NCBI GenBank assembly: GCA_041571375.1
Contig: JBFFUJ010000043.1
Location: 1-13,062 of the forward strand
Source of the DNA: CALKKN01 sp041571375
GTDB taxonomy: Bacteria; Pseudomonadota; Gammaproteobacteria; Xanthomonadales; SZUA-36
Length of the DNA: 13,062 bases
Reading direction: 5' to 3'
Position numbers and translations under genes: made by a program. Within the stretch, counting starts at the first letter, position 1. Every line of letters starts with the position of its first letter. A model generated the notes under the pieces. That model saw only the letters and a list, made by a program, of their open reading frames with translations, made no database searches and was not told the DNA's origin. This document shows positions 1-8,355 of this stretch, in pieces.

Positions 1-748
1 CGTTCTGGAACATGTGGTGATAGTTGTGATAACCCTCGCCGTAAGTGATCAGCGCCAGGAAATGCTGGTCGCGGGCGGAGTTCTCGTCGGTGTACGGCTG
101 CCGCCCCCACATGTGCGCCAGGGAGTTGATGAAGAACGTGACGTGATGGTTCAGCACCAGCCGCGCGACGCCCGCCAGCAGGAACATGCCCAGCACGTCT
201 CCGGTCGCCCAGCCCAGCAGCAGCGGCACCGCGGCGTTGGTCGTCCAGACCAGGGACCAGTACCAGCGATGCTGCCAGGCAGCTACCGGATCGCGCTCGA
301 GGTCCTTGACCAGGCTGTAGTCGACGTCTCCACTGGGGTAGTCCCGCAGCATCCATCCGATGTGCGCAAACCAGAAGCCGCGACCGATGGAATAGGGGTC
401 CTTGTCGTTGTCGTCGACTTCACGGTGATGGACGCGGTGCCGGGCCGACCACACGATGATGCTGTTCTGCAGCGCCATCCCGCCCATGACCGCCAGGAAC
501 CAGCGCAGCGCGGCATGCGCCTCGTAGCTGCGGTGGGACCACAGCCGATGATAGCCGCTGCCGATCCCGATCCCGTTCAGGACCAGGAATACAGCAAAGA
601 AGAGCCAGCTCCAGCCGTTGTAGCCGTGGACGATACCGTACCAGGGCACGACCGTGATGCCGACCAGGAAAGTCAGGCCGAGAACGACCGTTACGGGCCA
701 ATTGACGGGGACCGATTCGTTGTCTTGCGGTTGTTGAAGTTGGGACAT
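1..748 (-). CDS. Acyl-CoA (delta-9) fatty acid desaturase, 3' end cut by window edge
   Basis: Membrane di-iron desaturase of the stearoyl-CoA/acyl-CoA desaturase family, which introduces a cis double bond into saturated acyl chains for membrane fluidity. The 249 visible codons carry all three histidine boxes: HRLWSH at residues 67-72, HRVHH at 104-108 and HNYHH at 241-245, plus the family's NSLAH at 208-212. Hydrophobic pairs lie around 19-37 and 47-65, and again around 166-200. The start is the ATG at 746-748, with a modest AGGT purine stretch about 6 bases upstream. The frame stays open to base 1, so the C-terminus lies outside the window. It is on the same strand as yadGH, 129 bases downstream, and probably has its own promoter because that gap holds repeats (777-803). 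The family call is secure; the exact acyl substrate is not visible. Confidence 0.93.
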   Translation of the reverse strand, partial: MSQLQQPQDNESVPVNWPVTVVLGLTFLVGITVVPWYGIVHGYNGWSWLFFAVFLVLNGIGIGSGYHRLWSHRSYEAHAALRWFLAVMGGMALQNSIIVWSARHRVHHREVDDNDKDPYSIGRGFWFAHIGWMLRDYPSGDVDYSLVKDLERDPVAAWQHRWYWSLVWTTNAAVPLLLGWATGDVLGMFLLAGVARLVLNHHVTFFINSLAHMWGRQPYTDENSARDQHFLALITYGEGYHNYHHMFQN

Positions 749-776
749 CGGAATACCTGATCGCAATGAATTACGG

Positions 777-803
777 GTTTCACACGAAACGCATTGTAAA
801 CGC
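777..803 (-). promoter_or_regulatory. Inverted repeat plus helical-turn direct repeat upstream of desaturase
   Basis: Within the 129-base gap before the desaturase there is a 14-base inverted repeat, GTTTC-ACAC-GAAAC (777-790). It overlaps a direct repeat of AAACGC (787-792 and 798-803) spaced 11 bases start to start, one DNA helical turn. On the minus strand TTTACA (797-802) resembles a -35 box, but no good -10 sits 16-18 bases away. This looks like an operator or promoter for the desaturase. Unsaturated fatty acid genes are often controlled by TetR-type repressors such as FabR and DesT, but I cannot match this to a named motif. Confidence 0.3.
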
Positions 804-850
804 TTTGGGGGCGGCTCGCTCGCTTGAGGGGATCGGAAATCTCCCTGCCC

Positions 851-876
851 GGCGGGACCCATGGATCTGTCCCGCC
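851..876 (-). terminator. Stem-loop just after yadH stop, possible weak terminator
   Basis: A perfect 8-bp stem, GGCGGGAC (851-858) with GTCCCGCC (869-876) and a 10-nt loop, starts 1 base beyond the yadH stop codon on the minus strand. No run of T follows on that strand, so this is not a standard intrinsic terminator. It may act as a 3'-end stabilising hairpin or partial attenuator between yadH and the desaturase. Confidence 0.35.
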
Positions 877-877
877 A

Positions 878-1651
878 TCAGGTACGCAGACCCGTGCCAC
901 GGTGCAGCAACAGCAGGCACAAGGCGAGCAGGGCCACGCCGGCGGCGAGAATGACGCCGTAAGTCATGGTCAGGCTCACATCCGAAACGCCCAGCATGCC
1001 GTAACGAAAGCCATTGACCATGTAAAGAATCGGATTGAACACCGATACCTTCTGCCAGAACTCCGGCAGCAGGGCAATCGAGTAGAAAACGCCCCCCAGA
1101 TAAGTCAGCGGGGCCAGCACGAAAGTCGGGATGATGGCGATGTCGTCGAATTTCTGGGCGAAGATGGCGTTCACCATACCCGCCAGCGCGAACACGACGG
1201 CCGTCAGCAGCAGGACCGTGATCAGCACCAGCGGATGCTGGACCTCGATCGGGGTGAAAAACAGCGATACCGCCATTACCACGGCACCGACCATCAGGCC
1301 GCGCAGCAGCGCTCCGGAGACATAACCGAACAGTATGACCCAGTTCGGTTGCGGCGAAATGAGCAGTTCCTCTATATGCTTGCCGAACTTCGCGCCGAAA
1401 AAGGACGACACCATGTTGCCGTAGCTGTTCGTGATCACCGACATGATCACCAGGCCGGGCACGATGTACTGCATGTAGCTGAAGCCGCCCATCTCCCCGA
1501 TGCGCCGACCGATCAACTCGCCGAAAATGATGAAATAGAGTGTCATGGTAATGGCCGGCGGCACGATCGTCTGGCCCCAGATGCGCAGAATCCGCGTCAC
1601 CTCCTTGCGCACAATGGTTTGGAAGCCCACCCATCTGAGATGGCGACTCAC
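878..1651 (-). CDS. yadH: ABC-2 type transporter permease, YadH family
   Basis: Integral membrane subunit of an ABC-2 exporter, partner of the upstream ATPase. Its 257 residues match the usual length of YadH. About six hydrophobic segments are visible, near residues 28-44, 61-76, 105-131, 140-163, 171-193 and 228-249. The conserved ABC-2 patch PLTYLGGVFY is at 181-190, followed by NPILYMVNGFRYG at 206-218, both highly typical of YadH. The start is a GTG at 1649-1651 that overlaps the yadG stop in the four bases GTGA (1648-1651), so the two are translationally coupled. The transported substrate of YadGH is not established in model organisms and cannot be read from the sequence. Confidence 0.92.
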   Translation of the reverse strand: MSRHLRWVGFQTIVRKEVTRILRIWGQTIVPPAITMTLYFIIFGELIGRRIGEMGGFSYMQYIVPGLVIMSVITNSYGNMVSSFFGAKFGKHIEELLISPQPNWVILFGYVSGALLRGLMVGAVVMAVSLFFTPIEVQHPLVLITVLLLTAVVFALAGMVNAIFAQKFDDIAIIPTFVLAPLTYLGGVFYSIALLPEFWQKVSVFNPILYMVNGFRYGMLGVSDVSLTMTYGVILAAGVALLALCLLLLHRGTGLRT

Positions 1652-2583
1652 GCGACCTGCTCCATCTCCGACGACCCGCTGTCGACCAGCCGGATGAACA
1701 GTTCTTCGAGACGGTTGGCCTTGTTCCGCATGCTCAACACATGCACCCCCTCCTGGTCGAGCTCGGCGAAGAGGTTGTTCAGGGACTTCTGCTTGGGCAG
1801 GGAGGCCTCCAGCGTGCGGTCATCGACCATCACGATATCCATGCCTTCCACTTGTGGCGCCCGGCTGACCGATTCGCGCAGGTCCAGCACGAAAGTCTCC
1901 ACGTCCAGAGTCGCCAGCAAAGACTTCATGTCCGTGTTCTGGATGATTTCGCCATGATCGATGATGGCAATATTGCGACACAGGCTTTCCGCTTCCTCGA
2001 GGTAATGCGTCGTCAGGATCACGGTGGTGCCGGCGTCGTTGATTCCGCGGATGAATTCCCACATCGACCTCCGGATCTCGATATCGACGCCCGCGGTGGG
2101 TTCGTCGAGGATCAACAGCCGCGGCTCGTTCACCATCGCACGGGCGATCATCAACCGACGCTTCATGCCGCCGGAAAGTGTCCTCGACGGTTTGTGCGCC
2201 TTGTCCCACAGGCTCAGTTGCCTGAGGTATTTCTCGGCCCGCTCGAGCGCCACCCGCCGGGGAATGCCGTAGTAGCCAGCCTGATTCACCACGATTTCGA
2301 GCGGTTTTTCAAACTGGTTGAAATTCAGTTCCTGCGGAACCAGCCCAATGAAGGACATGGCTCTGGATCGCTCCCGCCGAACGCTGGTTCCGAACACCCG
2401 CGCCTCGCCCGCCGTGGCGTTGACCAGAGAGGAAACAATGCCGATCAGCGTCGACTTGCCTGCCCCGTTAGGGCCCAGCAGCGCGAAGAAATCCCCTTCC
2501 TCGACCTCAAGGGAAATCCCTTTGAGGGCCTCCACGCCGTTGCGGTAGGTTTTTCTCAGATCGGTGACTTCGAGCGCGTGCAT
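1648..2583 (-). CDS. yadG: ABC transporter ATP-binding protein, YadG family
   Basis: Cytoplasmic ATPase that powers the YadH permease. Its 311 residues are close to E. coli YadG (308). It has Walker A GPNGAGKS at 37-44, Q-loop Gln84 in LVPQE, signature LSGGM at 136-140, Walker B LLILDEP with Asp160/Glu161, and H-loop His193 in TTHYLEEAE. The C-terminal tail has the family's VLSMRNKANRLEELF. The frame stays open upstream to 2802, but that extension has no family similarity and overlaps the divergent hydrolase, so the ATG at 2581-2583 is preferred. A GGAGG sits immediately before it, closer than ideal. A second in-frame ATG at 2611-2613 would add ten residues and is the main alternative start. 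Confidence 0.93.
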   Translation of the reverse strand: MHALEVTDLRKTYRNGVEALKGISLEVEEGDFFALLGPNGAGKSTLIGIVSSLVNATAGEARVFGTSVRRERSRAMSFIGLVPQELNFNQFEKPLEIVVNQAGYYGIPRRVALERAEKYLRQLSLWDKAHKPSRTLSGGMKRRLMIARAMVNEPRLLILDEPTAGVDIEIRRSMWEFIRGINDAGTTVILTTHYLEEAESLCRNIAIIDHGEIIQNTDMKSLLATLDVETFVLDLRESVSRAPQVEGMDIVMVDDRTLEASLPKQKSLNNLFAELDQEGVHVLSMRNKANRLEELFIRLVDSGSSEMEQVA

Positions 2584-2690
2584 CCTCCAGATGTGGTGGG
2601 TTCCGCCGACCATTTCAATGACCGTCCGGCTATGGACAGGCCCCGAATTTACCCCTAACCTTCCCCGTTCATCCGCTGACAGACAGTTCG

Positions 2691-4181
2691 ATGCGCACCA
2701 GAACAGAGGCAGTGAGATCCCTGTGGTACTGGGCCGGCTTTTGCCTGGCCGCCACGCTGGCTGCTCCGGCCGGGGCGGACGCCCCGTCGGGCGACGGCGC
2801 ACTGGTTTTGGAGACCTGCGAGCTCGTGGTACCGGGCACGCCCCTCTCCACAGTGGGCCAGTGCGGCTGGCTCCAGGTCGCCGAAAATCCCGCCGATCCT
2901 GACGCCCGCCAGATTGGAATCCACGTGGCGCGGATCCCGGCCCGGGACCGGGTCACTTTGCCCGACCCCCTGGTCTTTTTCGCCGGCGGCCCAGGCCAGG
3001 CTGCCACCGAGACCTGGCCGGTCGTCGCCCCTGCCCTGCGCAAGATCAACGAGAACCGTGACATCCTGCTCGTCGACCAGCGCGGCACCGGCCGGTCCAA
3101 TCCTCTGAAGTGCCCGGAAATCGAACTGGAGGAAGCGCTGGCCGCCGACTGGGATGAGTTGGCGCGGGCGACCCGCGATTGCTTGCAGGCGCTGGACGCC
3201 GATCCGCGCTTCTACACCACCGCGATCGCCATGCATGATATCGATGCAGCCCGCGCCGCACTCGGATATGAAAGGGTCAACCTGTACGGCGGCTCCTACG
3301 GTACCCGGGCGGCTCAGGTTTATATGCGGCTGTTTCCCGACCGGGTGCGCACGGTCGTCCTGGATGGTGTCGTGCCGCAAACCCTGCCCCTCGGCACCGA
3401 ACACGCGAAGAAGCTGGATCAAACGCTGTACCGGGTGCTCGACGGCTGCGACTCGGATCCGGACTGCGGGCCGGCCTTTCCGGGAACCGGTGACAAACTC
3501 CGGGCACTGGCAGGCGCGCTGCAGGCCGACCCGGTGCAGATTACGATCGAACACCCCAACACCGGCCGATCGGTCGACCTGACCTTCGACCGCGACGTGC
3601 TCGCCTCGTCGCTGCGCTTTCTCGCCTATTCATCGGATACCCAGGCCATGCTGCCGCTGTTGATTCATGAGGCCTCGCAGGAGGGCCGCTTCGATCGGCT
3701 GGCCGGCCAGATGCTGATCGCCGCCTCGGGCCTTCAGCAGAGCATCGCGCAGGGCATGGAGCTGTCGGTGATATGCGCCGAGGACTATCCCCGGTATCCC
3801 GCGCAGAGCGAACCGGGCGACTACCTGCTGGGGGACCTCCTGAGGCGTGCCGCCGAGGTGCAATGCGCCATCTGGCCACGTGGTCCGGTGCCGGCGGAAT
3901 TTTACGAACCGGTCCAGGCTGAAGTCCCGGTGCTGCTGCTGTCCGGCGAACTGGATCCGGTGACCCCCCCGGAATACGGCGACCAGGTCGCGGCCTACCT
4001 GCCCAGCGCGATGCATCTGGTCGCGCCGGGACAAGGTCACATCGTCGCCACCCGCGGGTGCATGGGCGATCTGGTCTCCGAATTCGTCATCGCCGGAACA
4101 TTTGCCGCGATGGACACCGGCTGCATGGAACAGATGCGCCACACACCCTACTTCATTTCGCTGACCGGACCCGCCCCATGA
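2691..4181 (+). CDS. Exported alpha/beta-hydrolase, S33 (proline iminopeptidase / TAP-like) family
   Basis: Secreted serine peptidase or esterase of the alpha/beta-hydrolase fold, 496 residues, resembling tripeptidyl/prolyl aminopeptidases. An N-terminal signal peptide is visible (basic start, hydrophobic 11-25, AGADA cleavage region about 27-31). The oxyanion region GGPG is at 99-102 and the strand/turn DQRGTGRS at 129-136. The nucleophile elbow GGSYGT places Ser202. Asp422 in ELDPVTPP and His450 in GQGHIV complete the triad. Several Cys residues (43/58, 141/164, 253/259, 362/392, 457/478) could form disulfides, consistent with export. Its stop overlaps the start of the following NatA-type ATPase (ATGA at 4178-4181), so it is co-translated with a transporter. 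The natural substrate is unknown. A GTG at 2712 is a less likely start. Confidence 0.9.
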   Translation: MRTRTEAVRSLWYWAGFCLAATLAAPAGADAPSGDGALVLETCELVVPGTPLSTVGQCGWLQVAENPADPDARQIGIHVARIPARDRVTLPDPLVFFAGGPGQAATETWPVVAPALRKINENRDILLVDQRGTGRSNPLKCPEIELEEALAADWDELARATRDCLQALDADPRFYTTAIAMHDIDAARAALGYERVNLYGGSYGTRAAQVYMRLFPDRVRTVVLDGVVPQTLPLGTEHAKKLDQTLYRVLDGCDSDPDCGPAFPGTGDKLRALAGALQADPVQITIEHPNTGRSVDLTFDRDVLASSLRFLAYSSDTQAMLPLLIHEASQEGRFDRLAGQMLIAASGLQQSIAQGMELSVICAEDYPRYPAQSEPGDYLLGDLLRRAAEVQCAIWPRGPVPAEFYEPVQAEVPVLLLSGELDPVTPPEYGDQVAAYLPSAMHLVAPGQGHIVATRGCMGDLVSEFVIAGTFAAMDTGCMEQMRHTPYFISLTGPAP

Positions 4182-4912
4182 TCGTCGTCAGGGACCTTTA
4201 CAAGGCTTTTGGCGAGGTCAAGGCCGTAAACGGCGTTTCCTTCGAGGCGCGTGACGGCGAGATCACGGGGCTGCTCGGCCCCAACGGGGCCGGCAAGACG
4301 ACCACTCTGCGCATGCTTTACTCGCTGCTGCCGCCCGATGCGGGCGAAATCCTGATCGACGGTCTGGACCCGACCCGGCATGCGATGGATATCAAGCGCA
4401 CCCTGGGCGTCGTGCCCGACAGCCGCGGCCTCTACTCCCGGCTTACCGCGCGCGAAAACATCGTGTATTTCGGGGAGCTGCACGGCATGGGCCAACAGGC
4501 TATCCGGCAGCGCATCGCCAGCCTCGTGGAGACGCTCGACATGGCAGACTTCATCGATCGCCGAACCGAGGGATTCTCTCAGGGTCAACGGGTGAAGGTG
4601 GCCATCGCGCGCGCCGTGATCCACGAACCACAGACCGTGCTGATGGACGAACCCAGCAACGGGCTCGACGTCATGAGCACCCGCGCGCTCCGCGAATACA
4701 TACGGGAGCTGCGCCGAGCCGGCCAGTCGGTCGTGCTGTCGACCCACATCATGCAGGAGGTCGCAGCCTTGTGCGACCGCATCGTGATCATGGCGCGCGG
4801 CGAAATCGCGGCCGATGGGACACCGGGCGAACTGCTCGCGCGGACCGGTTGCGAGTCACTGGAGGACGCCTTCGTCAAGCTGATCGGCAGCGAGGAGGGA
4901 CTGCTGGCATGA
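4178..4912 (+). CDS. natA: ABC transporter ATP-binding protein, NatA family
   Basis: Cytoplasmic ATPase of a NatAB-type exporter, 244 residues. Walker A GPNGAGKT is at 34-41, signature FSQGQ at 133-137 (the SQGQ form typical of this subfamily instead of LSGGQ), Walker B VLMDEP with Asp157/Glu158, and H-loop His190. The Q-loop position reads VVPDSRGLY, with Asp in place of the usual Gln; as far as I recall this is common among NatA relatives. The frame runs back to 4058 inside the hydrolase, but similarity begins at the ATG at 4178, which overlaps the hydrolase stop by ATGA. There is no Shine-Dalgarno there, so translation is probably coupled. Bacillus NatAB extrudes sodium; whether this one does is not shown. 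Confidence 0.88.
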   Translation: MIVVRDLYKAFGEVKAVNGVSFEARDGEITGLLGPNGAGKTTTLRMLYSLLPPDAGEILIDGLDPTRHAMDIKRTLGVVPDSRGLYSRLTARENIVYFGELHGMGQQAIRQRIASLVETLDMADFIDRRTEGFSQGQRVKVAIARAVIHEPQTVLMDEPSNGLDVMSTRALREYIRELRRAGQSVVLSTHIMQEVAALCDRIVIMARGEIAADGTPGELLARTGCESLEDAFVKLIGSEEGLLA

Positions 4913-6087
4913 GGGGGCTGGCCACGGTCTTTCGCAAGGAGGCCCGCGAAAACATCCGGGATCGTCGGGCGCTGTTCAATTCTCTGCTGCTCGGCCCGCT
5001 GCTCTTCCCGCTGCTGTTCGTCGGCATGATGTGGTTTCTGGAAAGCGCAGAGCAGGAACGCGCTCAGCAGCAACTGGAATTGCCGGTGGTCGGCGCCCGT
5101 TTCGCGCCCAGCCTGATCCGCTTTCTGGAACAGCAGGGGGTGCTGATCCAGCCCGAACCGGACGATCCCGAGGCCATGGTACGCAACCAGGAGACGCCGG
5201 TTGTGATCCGTATTCTGCCCGAGTTCCCCGAGCGTTGGGCCGAGGGCTTGCCGGCGCCGGTCGAGGTCATCATGGATCCATCGCGCAAGGAGTCCGGCAC
5301 GGCGATCCGGCGCGTCAAGACCCTGCTCGCCGGGTACGGCCAGCGAATCGGTGCCTTGCGCCTCCAGCTCCGCGGGATATCGCCACAGCTCGCGGCACCG
5401 ATCATGATCAAGGACGTCGATCTGTCGACGCCCAAGAGCCGGGCCATCCTCGCCATGATCTTCCTTCCCTACGTGCTGATGATCACCGCATTCACCGGTG
5501 CCACGCATCTGGCCATGGATACGACCGCGGGTGAAAAGGAGCGCCGGTCACTCGAGCCGTTGCTGATCAACCCCGTGCCCCGCTGGCAGATCATGACCGG
5601 GAAGATGCTGACCACCATGGTATTCGCGATGGCCTCGCTGGCACTCACCCTGGTGTCGTTCCGCATCGTACTGCCCTACATGCCGGTGGGTGCCTTCGGC
5701 ATGGACCTGACCCTGGGGCTGGACACACTGCTGAGGATCCTGCTGATCATTTCGCCGGTGGCGATCCTGGCCGCGGCGCTCCTCACACTGCTGGCCTCGT
5801 TCGCCAAAAGCTATCGCGAAGCCCAGAGCTACATGGGCCTCGTGATCCTGATTCCGATGATCCCGAGCCTGATCTTCATGGCCAATCCGCTCAAGGCCGA
5901 GTCATGGATGATGGGCGTCCCGCTGTTCTCGCAGAACATTCTGATCGGTGAGATCATCCGCGGGGAGTCGGTGGCGCCGTCCTGGTACATAATGTCGGTA
6001 GCGAGCACCCTTGCCATCGGGCTGGTGCTGGCCGTGGCAGCCGCTACCCTGTACAACCGGCCGCGGCTGATTTTCGGCGGTTCCTGA
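4909..6087 (+). CDS. natB: ABC transporter permease, NatB family
   Basis: Membrane subunit of the NatAB-type exporter, 392 residues. One hydrophobic helix (about 24-43) is followed by a hydrophilic domain of about 130 residues (45-176), presumably extracytoplasmic. Five more hydrophobic segments follow near 178-198, 232-254, 275-297, 308-324 and 360-381. This is the NatB/ABC-2 layout. The conserved TAGEKERRSLEPLL motif is at 206-219. The start is the ATG at 4909-4911, overlapping the natA stop by ATGA, with a good GGAGG-type site (about 4892-4899) about 9 bases ahead. The open frame reaches back to 4771 but only as a natA shadow. It forms a three-gene translationally coupled unit with the S33 hydrolase and natA. 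Substrate unknown: sodium, a peptide or a small toxic compound are all possible. Confidence 0.88.
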   Translation: MRGLATVFRKEARENIRDRRALFNSLLLGPLLFPLLFVGMMWFLESAEQERAQQQLELPVVGARFAPSLIRFLEQQGVLIQPEPDDPEAMVRNQETPVVIRILPEFPERWAEGLPAPVEVIMDPSRKESGTAIRRVKTLLAGYGQRIGALRLQLRGISPQLAAPIMIKDVDLSTPKSRAILAMIFLPYVLMITAFTGATHLAMDTTAGEKERRSLEPLLINPVPRWQIMTGKMLTTMVFAMASLALTLVSFRIVLPYMPVGAFGMDLTLGLDTLLRILLIISPVAILAAALLTLLASFAKSYREAQSYMGLVILIPMIPSLIFMANPLKAESWMMGVPLFSQNILIGEIIRGESVAPSWYIMSVASTLAIGLVLAVAAATLYNRPRLIFGGS

Positions 6088-6162
6088 AGGCGCGGTGGTG
6101 GCAGGTCGTTGCAGTGATCGAAGCCGACCGGCGGCGTGGTGCGCCGGCAACCAAGGAGAGTC

Positions 6163-6708
6163 ATGATGAACCGTTACCTTGCAGTGTTCCTGTTTCTGGT
6201 CTCAATGGGCCTGATCTTCAGTCTGCAGACCCTGGCCGGCGATCCGCCTGAGGTGGGCAGCGAGGCGCCCGGATTCCGGCTGCAGGACCAGAATGGTGAA
6301 TGGCATGAACTGTCCGACTACCGGGGCGGCTGGCTGGCCGTATATTTTTACCCGAGAGACGATACGCCCGGCTGCACGACCGAGGCCTGCAACTTCCGCG
6401 ACAACATCTACGCCTTCAAGGCCATCGGTGCGTCGGTGGTGGGCATCAGCGTCGACGACGTCGAATCGCACCGCGAGTTCTCCGACAAGTACAAGCTGCC
6501 GTTCATCATTCTCGCGGACGAGACAGGCGCCACCGCGGAAGCTTACGGCGTGCTGCGGGACTTCAAACTGACCAAGATCGCGTCGAGACAGTCCTTTCTG
6601 ATCAACCCGGCGGGCATCATCGTCAAGCACTACGGCGAGGTCGATCCCGAAAACCACACCCAGCAGGTGCTCGCCGACCTCGAGGCGATGATGCAGGGCG
6701 CGGGTTAG
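6163..6708 (+). CDS. bcp: Thioredoxin-fold peroxiredoxin, PrxQ/Bcp type, with signal peptide
   Basis: Thiol peroxidase of the PrxQ/bacterioferritin-comigratory family, reducing hydroperoxides with electrons from a thioredoxin-like partner. The motif DDTPGCTTEAC gives peroxidatic Cys71 and, five residues later, Cys76, the atypical 2-Cys PrxQ arrangement (Cys45/Cys50 in E. coli Bcp). At 181 residues it is longer than the usual 150-160 because of a hydrophobic N-terminus (residues 4-22, cleavage near TLAGD, about 25-27). This suggests periplasmic location, or a membrane anchor if uncleaved. The start is the first ATG of the ATGATG pair at 6163, after AAGGAGAG (6153-6160). Upstream codons to 6136 are open but less likely. 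It lies 75 bases after natB and might share its transcript. A small stem (6128-6133/6142-6147) precedes the ribosome site. Confidence 0.93.
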   Translation: MMNRYLAVFLFLVSMGLIFSLQTLAGDPPEVGSEAPGFRLQDQNGEWHELSDYRGGWLAVYFYPRDDTPGCTTEACNFRDNIYAFKAIGASVVGISVDDVESHREFSDKYKLPFIILADETGATAEAYGVLRDFKLTKIASRQSFLINPAGIIVKHYGEVDPENHTQQVLADLEAMMQGAG

Positions 6709-6753
6709 AACAGAACACCCTGCCGGCGGGCCGGCGGCGCGGCGGCGGATGGC

Positions 6754-8355
6754 TTATTCAGGCATGTAAGGCAGGCGCTGCGGGTGGGGTCCGGCGCCCG
6801 CGCCGGCGCGCGTCTCCTCCACGATTTTTCGGACGTCGGCCAGCAGTTCCCGCGCATCGTAGACCACGCCGTCCTTGATGGTATACCGGACCCCGCCGAC
6901 CCGCGTCGGTTCGTTCGCATCGTTCAGCCGGAAATGCCCGGTGCCGTACAGCACCTTGAAGTTCTGCAGGGGGTTGTACTCGGTGATGACCAGATCGGCG
7001 AGCTTGCCCGGTCGTATCGAGCCGATCCGGTCGTCCAGGTTCAGCACCTGGGCGCCGTGGAGGGTGGCCGCCCGCACGACTTCCAGCGGGTGGAAACCGG
7101 CCTCCTGCAGCAGTTCCATCTCGCGGACGTAGCCGAATCCATACAGTTTCCAGATATAGCCCGCGTCGGAACCCAGCGTGACCCTTCCACCGTGGTTCTT
7201 GTAGTCGTCGATGAAGCGCATCCACAGGCGGAAATTCTCCTTCCAGGCGATCTCGTCGGCGCTGGTCCAGTCGAACCAGTACGAGCCGTGCGCCTCGCGC
7301 GAAGGCTGGAAGAAGGACCACAGGGCGGGATGCGCGTAGTCGGCATGCCAGTCCGCGTTCATCTCTCGCATCAGGTCGCGGCTGGCCTCGTAGATGGTCA
7401 GCGTCGGGTTGAGCGTGAAATCCAGACTGATCAGTTCGTCCCGGACAGCCCGCCACCGCCCCGACCCGGGTGCCGAGGCCTGTCGCCACAGGCGGCCCGC
7501 CTGCGCGAAACGGTGCTGTTCGTCGTTGTAGTTGTACTCGGCAGGGTAATCCTGAACCGTCCGCTCGGCGAACAGCGCCTCGGGCAGCCCATACCAGTGC
7601 TCCATCGTCGTCAGTCCGTTGCGCGCCGAGTCGAGGACATTCCAGTGTGCAACGTCCAGCTGCGCGTGGTGCATGGCCGTGCCGAGACCCTGCCGTGCCG
7701 CTTCATCCAGCGCGGCCCGCATGATGTCCGGCGGGGCGCCGAAAAACTTGATGCCCCGGGCGCCGCGCCGCGCGATCTTCCGCACCCACGCGCGCGCTTC
7801 CTCGGGGTCCAGAAACGGCCCCTCGGCTCCTTGCCCAAAAACGACATACGGCACGATCCGCGGCGCGGCGATTGCATTGGCATCGCTGCGGCGCTGGTGC
7901 TCCAGCACCCAGTCCAGGCCATTGCCGCTGCCCGGCTCACGAATGGTGGTGATGCCGTGCGCCAGCCACAACTTGGAGCAGTACTCGGCGGGAATGCCCT
8001 GCTCGTCGCCACCGAAGTGCGCGTGCAGGTCGACGAAACCGGGGAGCAGGTAGTGACCACCGAGTTCGAACACGCGATCTCCCGCGTTGGCCTTTGGGCG
8101 ACGCGCTTCGTCGACTGGCACACCCGGGTTGCCGACCCGATGCAGCGCCGCGATCCGCTGCTGCTCGATGACCACGTCGACCGGGCCGAACGGCGGGGCG
8201 CCCTCACCGTTCACGACCGTGACGCCCCTGAGGATCAGGCGGTCGAACGGGCCTTCACCACGTTCACGGTCCGGCGCCGCCTCCGGCGCGGCTGAGAGCG
8301 TCTGAGCGGCAAAAAGGGCCACAAGAACAATGAACTGGCGGCAGATGTTGAACAT
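6754..8355 (-). CDS. Exported amidohydrolase-superfamily metallohydrolase
   Basis: Metal-dependent amidohydrolase of 533 residues, related to imidazolonepropionase/prolidase-like enzymes. The signal peptide is clear (hydrophobic 8-17, cleavage near LSA-AP at 20-24), so it acts outside the cytoplasm. Metal-site candidates, in order, are the HxH pair His111/His113 in DLHAH, Lys203 in GIKFFG (the position usually carboxylated), His229 or His230, His253 in EHWYG, and Asp397 in GSDAG. The C-terminal DRIGSIRPGKLADLVI region is the standard closing beta-sandwich. The start is the ATG at 8353-8355, because it opens directly onto the signal peptide; a TTG at 8377-8379 would add eight residues. It is convergent with bcp and divergent from the CDGSH gene. 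Substrate unknown; secreted relatives cleave Xaa-Pro or acyl-amino bonds. Confidence 0.9.
   Translation of the reverse strand: MFNICRQFIVLVALFAAQTLSAAPEAAPDRERGEGPFDRLILRGVTVVNGEGAPPFGPVDVVIEQQRIAALHRVGNPGVPVDEARRPKANAGDRVFELGGHYLLPGFVDLHAHFGGDEQGIPAEYCSKLWLAHGITTIREPGSGNGLDWVLEHQRRSDANAIAAPRIVPYVVFGQGAEGPFLDPEEARAWVRKIARRGARGIKFFGAPPDIMRAALDEAARQGLGTAMHHAQLDVAHWNVLDSARNGLTTMEHWYGLPEALFAERTVQDYPAEYNYNDEQHRFAQAGRLWRQASAPGSGRWRAVRDELISLDFTLNPTLTIYEASRDLMREMNADWHADYAHPALWSFFQPSREAHGSYWFDWTSADEIAWKENFRLWMRFIDDYKNHGGRVTLGSDAGYIWKLYGFGYVREMELLQEAGFHPLEVVRAATLHGAQVLNLDDRIGSIRPGKLADLVITEYNPLQNFKVLYGTGHFRLNDANEPTRVGGVRYTIKDGVVYDARELLADVRKIVEETRAGAGAGPHPQRLPYMPE

Noticed and set aside
824..1957. Long plus-strand open frame (377 codons) over yadH and part of yadG
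   Set aside because: Translation is rich in His, Arg and Gln with no recognisable domain; it is the antisense shadow of two clear ABC transporter genes in GC-rich DNA.
2584..2802. N-terminal extension of YadG
   Set aside because: It overlaps the divergent hydrolase start and signal peptide, and has no similarity to YadG, which normally begins near the chosen ATG.
6722..6735. GCCGGC-GG-GCCGGC palindrome between bcp and the amidohydrolase as a bidirectional terminator
   Set aside because: No T-run follows on either strand; it may simply reflect GC-rich sequence in a convergent gap.
6784..8295. Plus-strand open frame of 503 codons over the amidohydrolase gene
   Set aside because: The minus-strand frame has a signal peptide and all amidohydrolase metal motifs; the plus-strand product has none and is a shadow.
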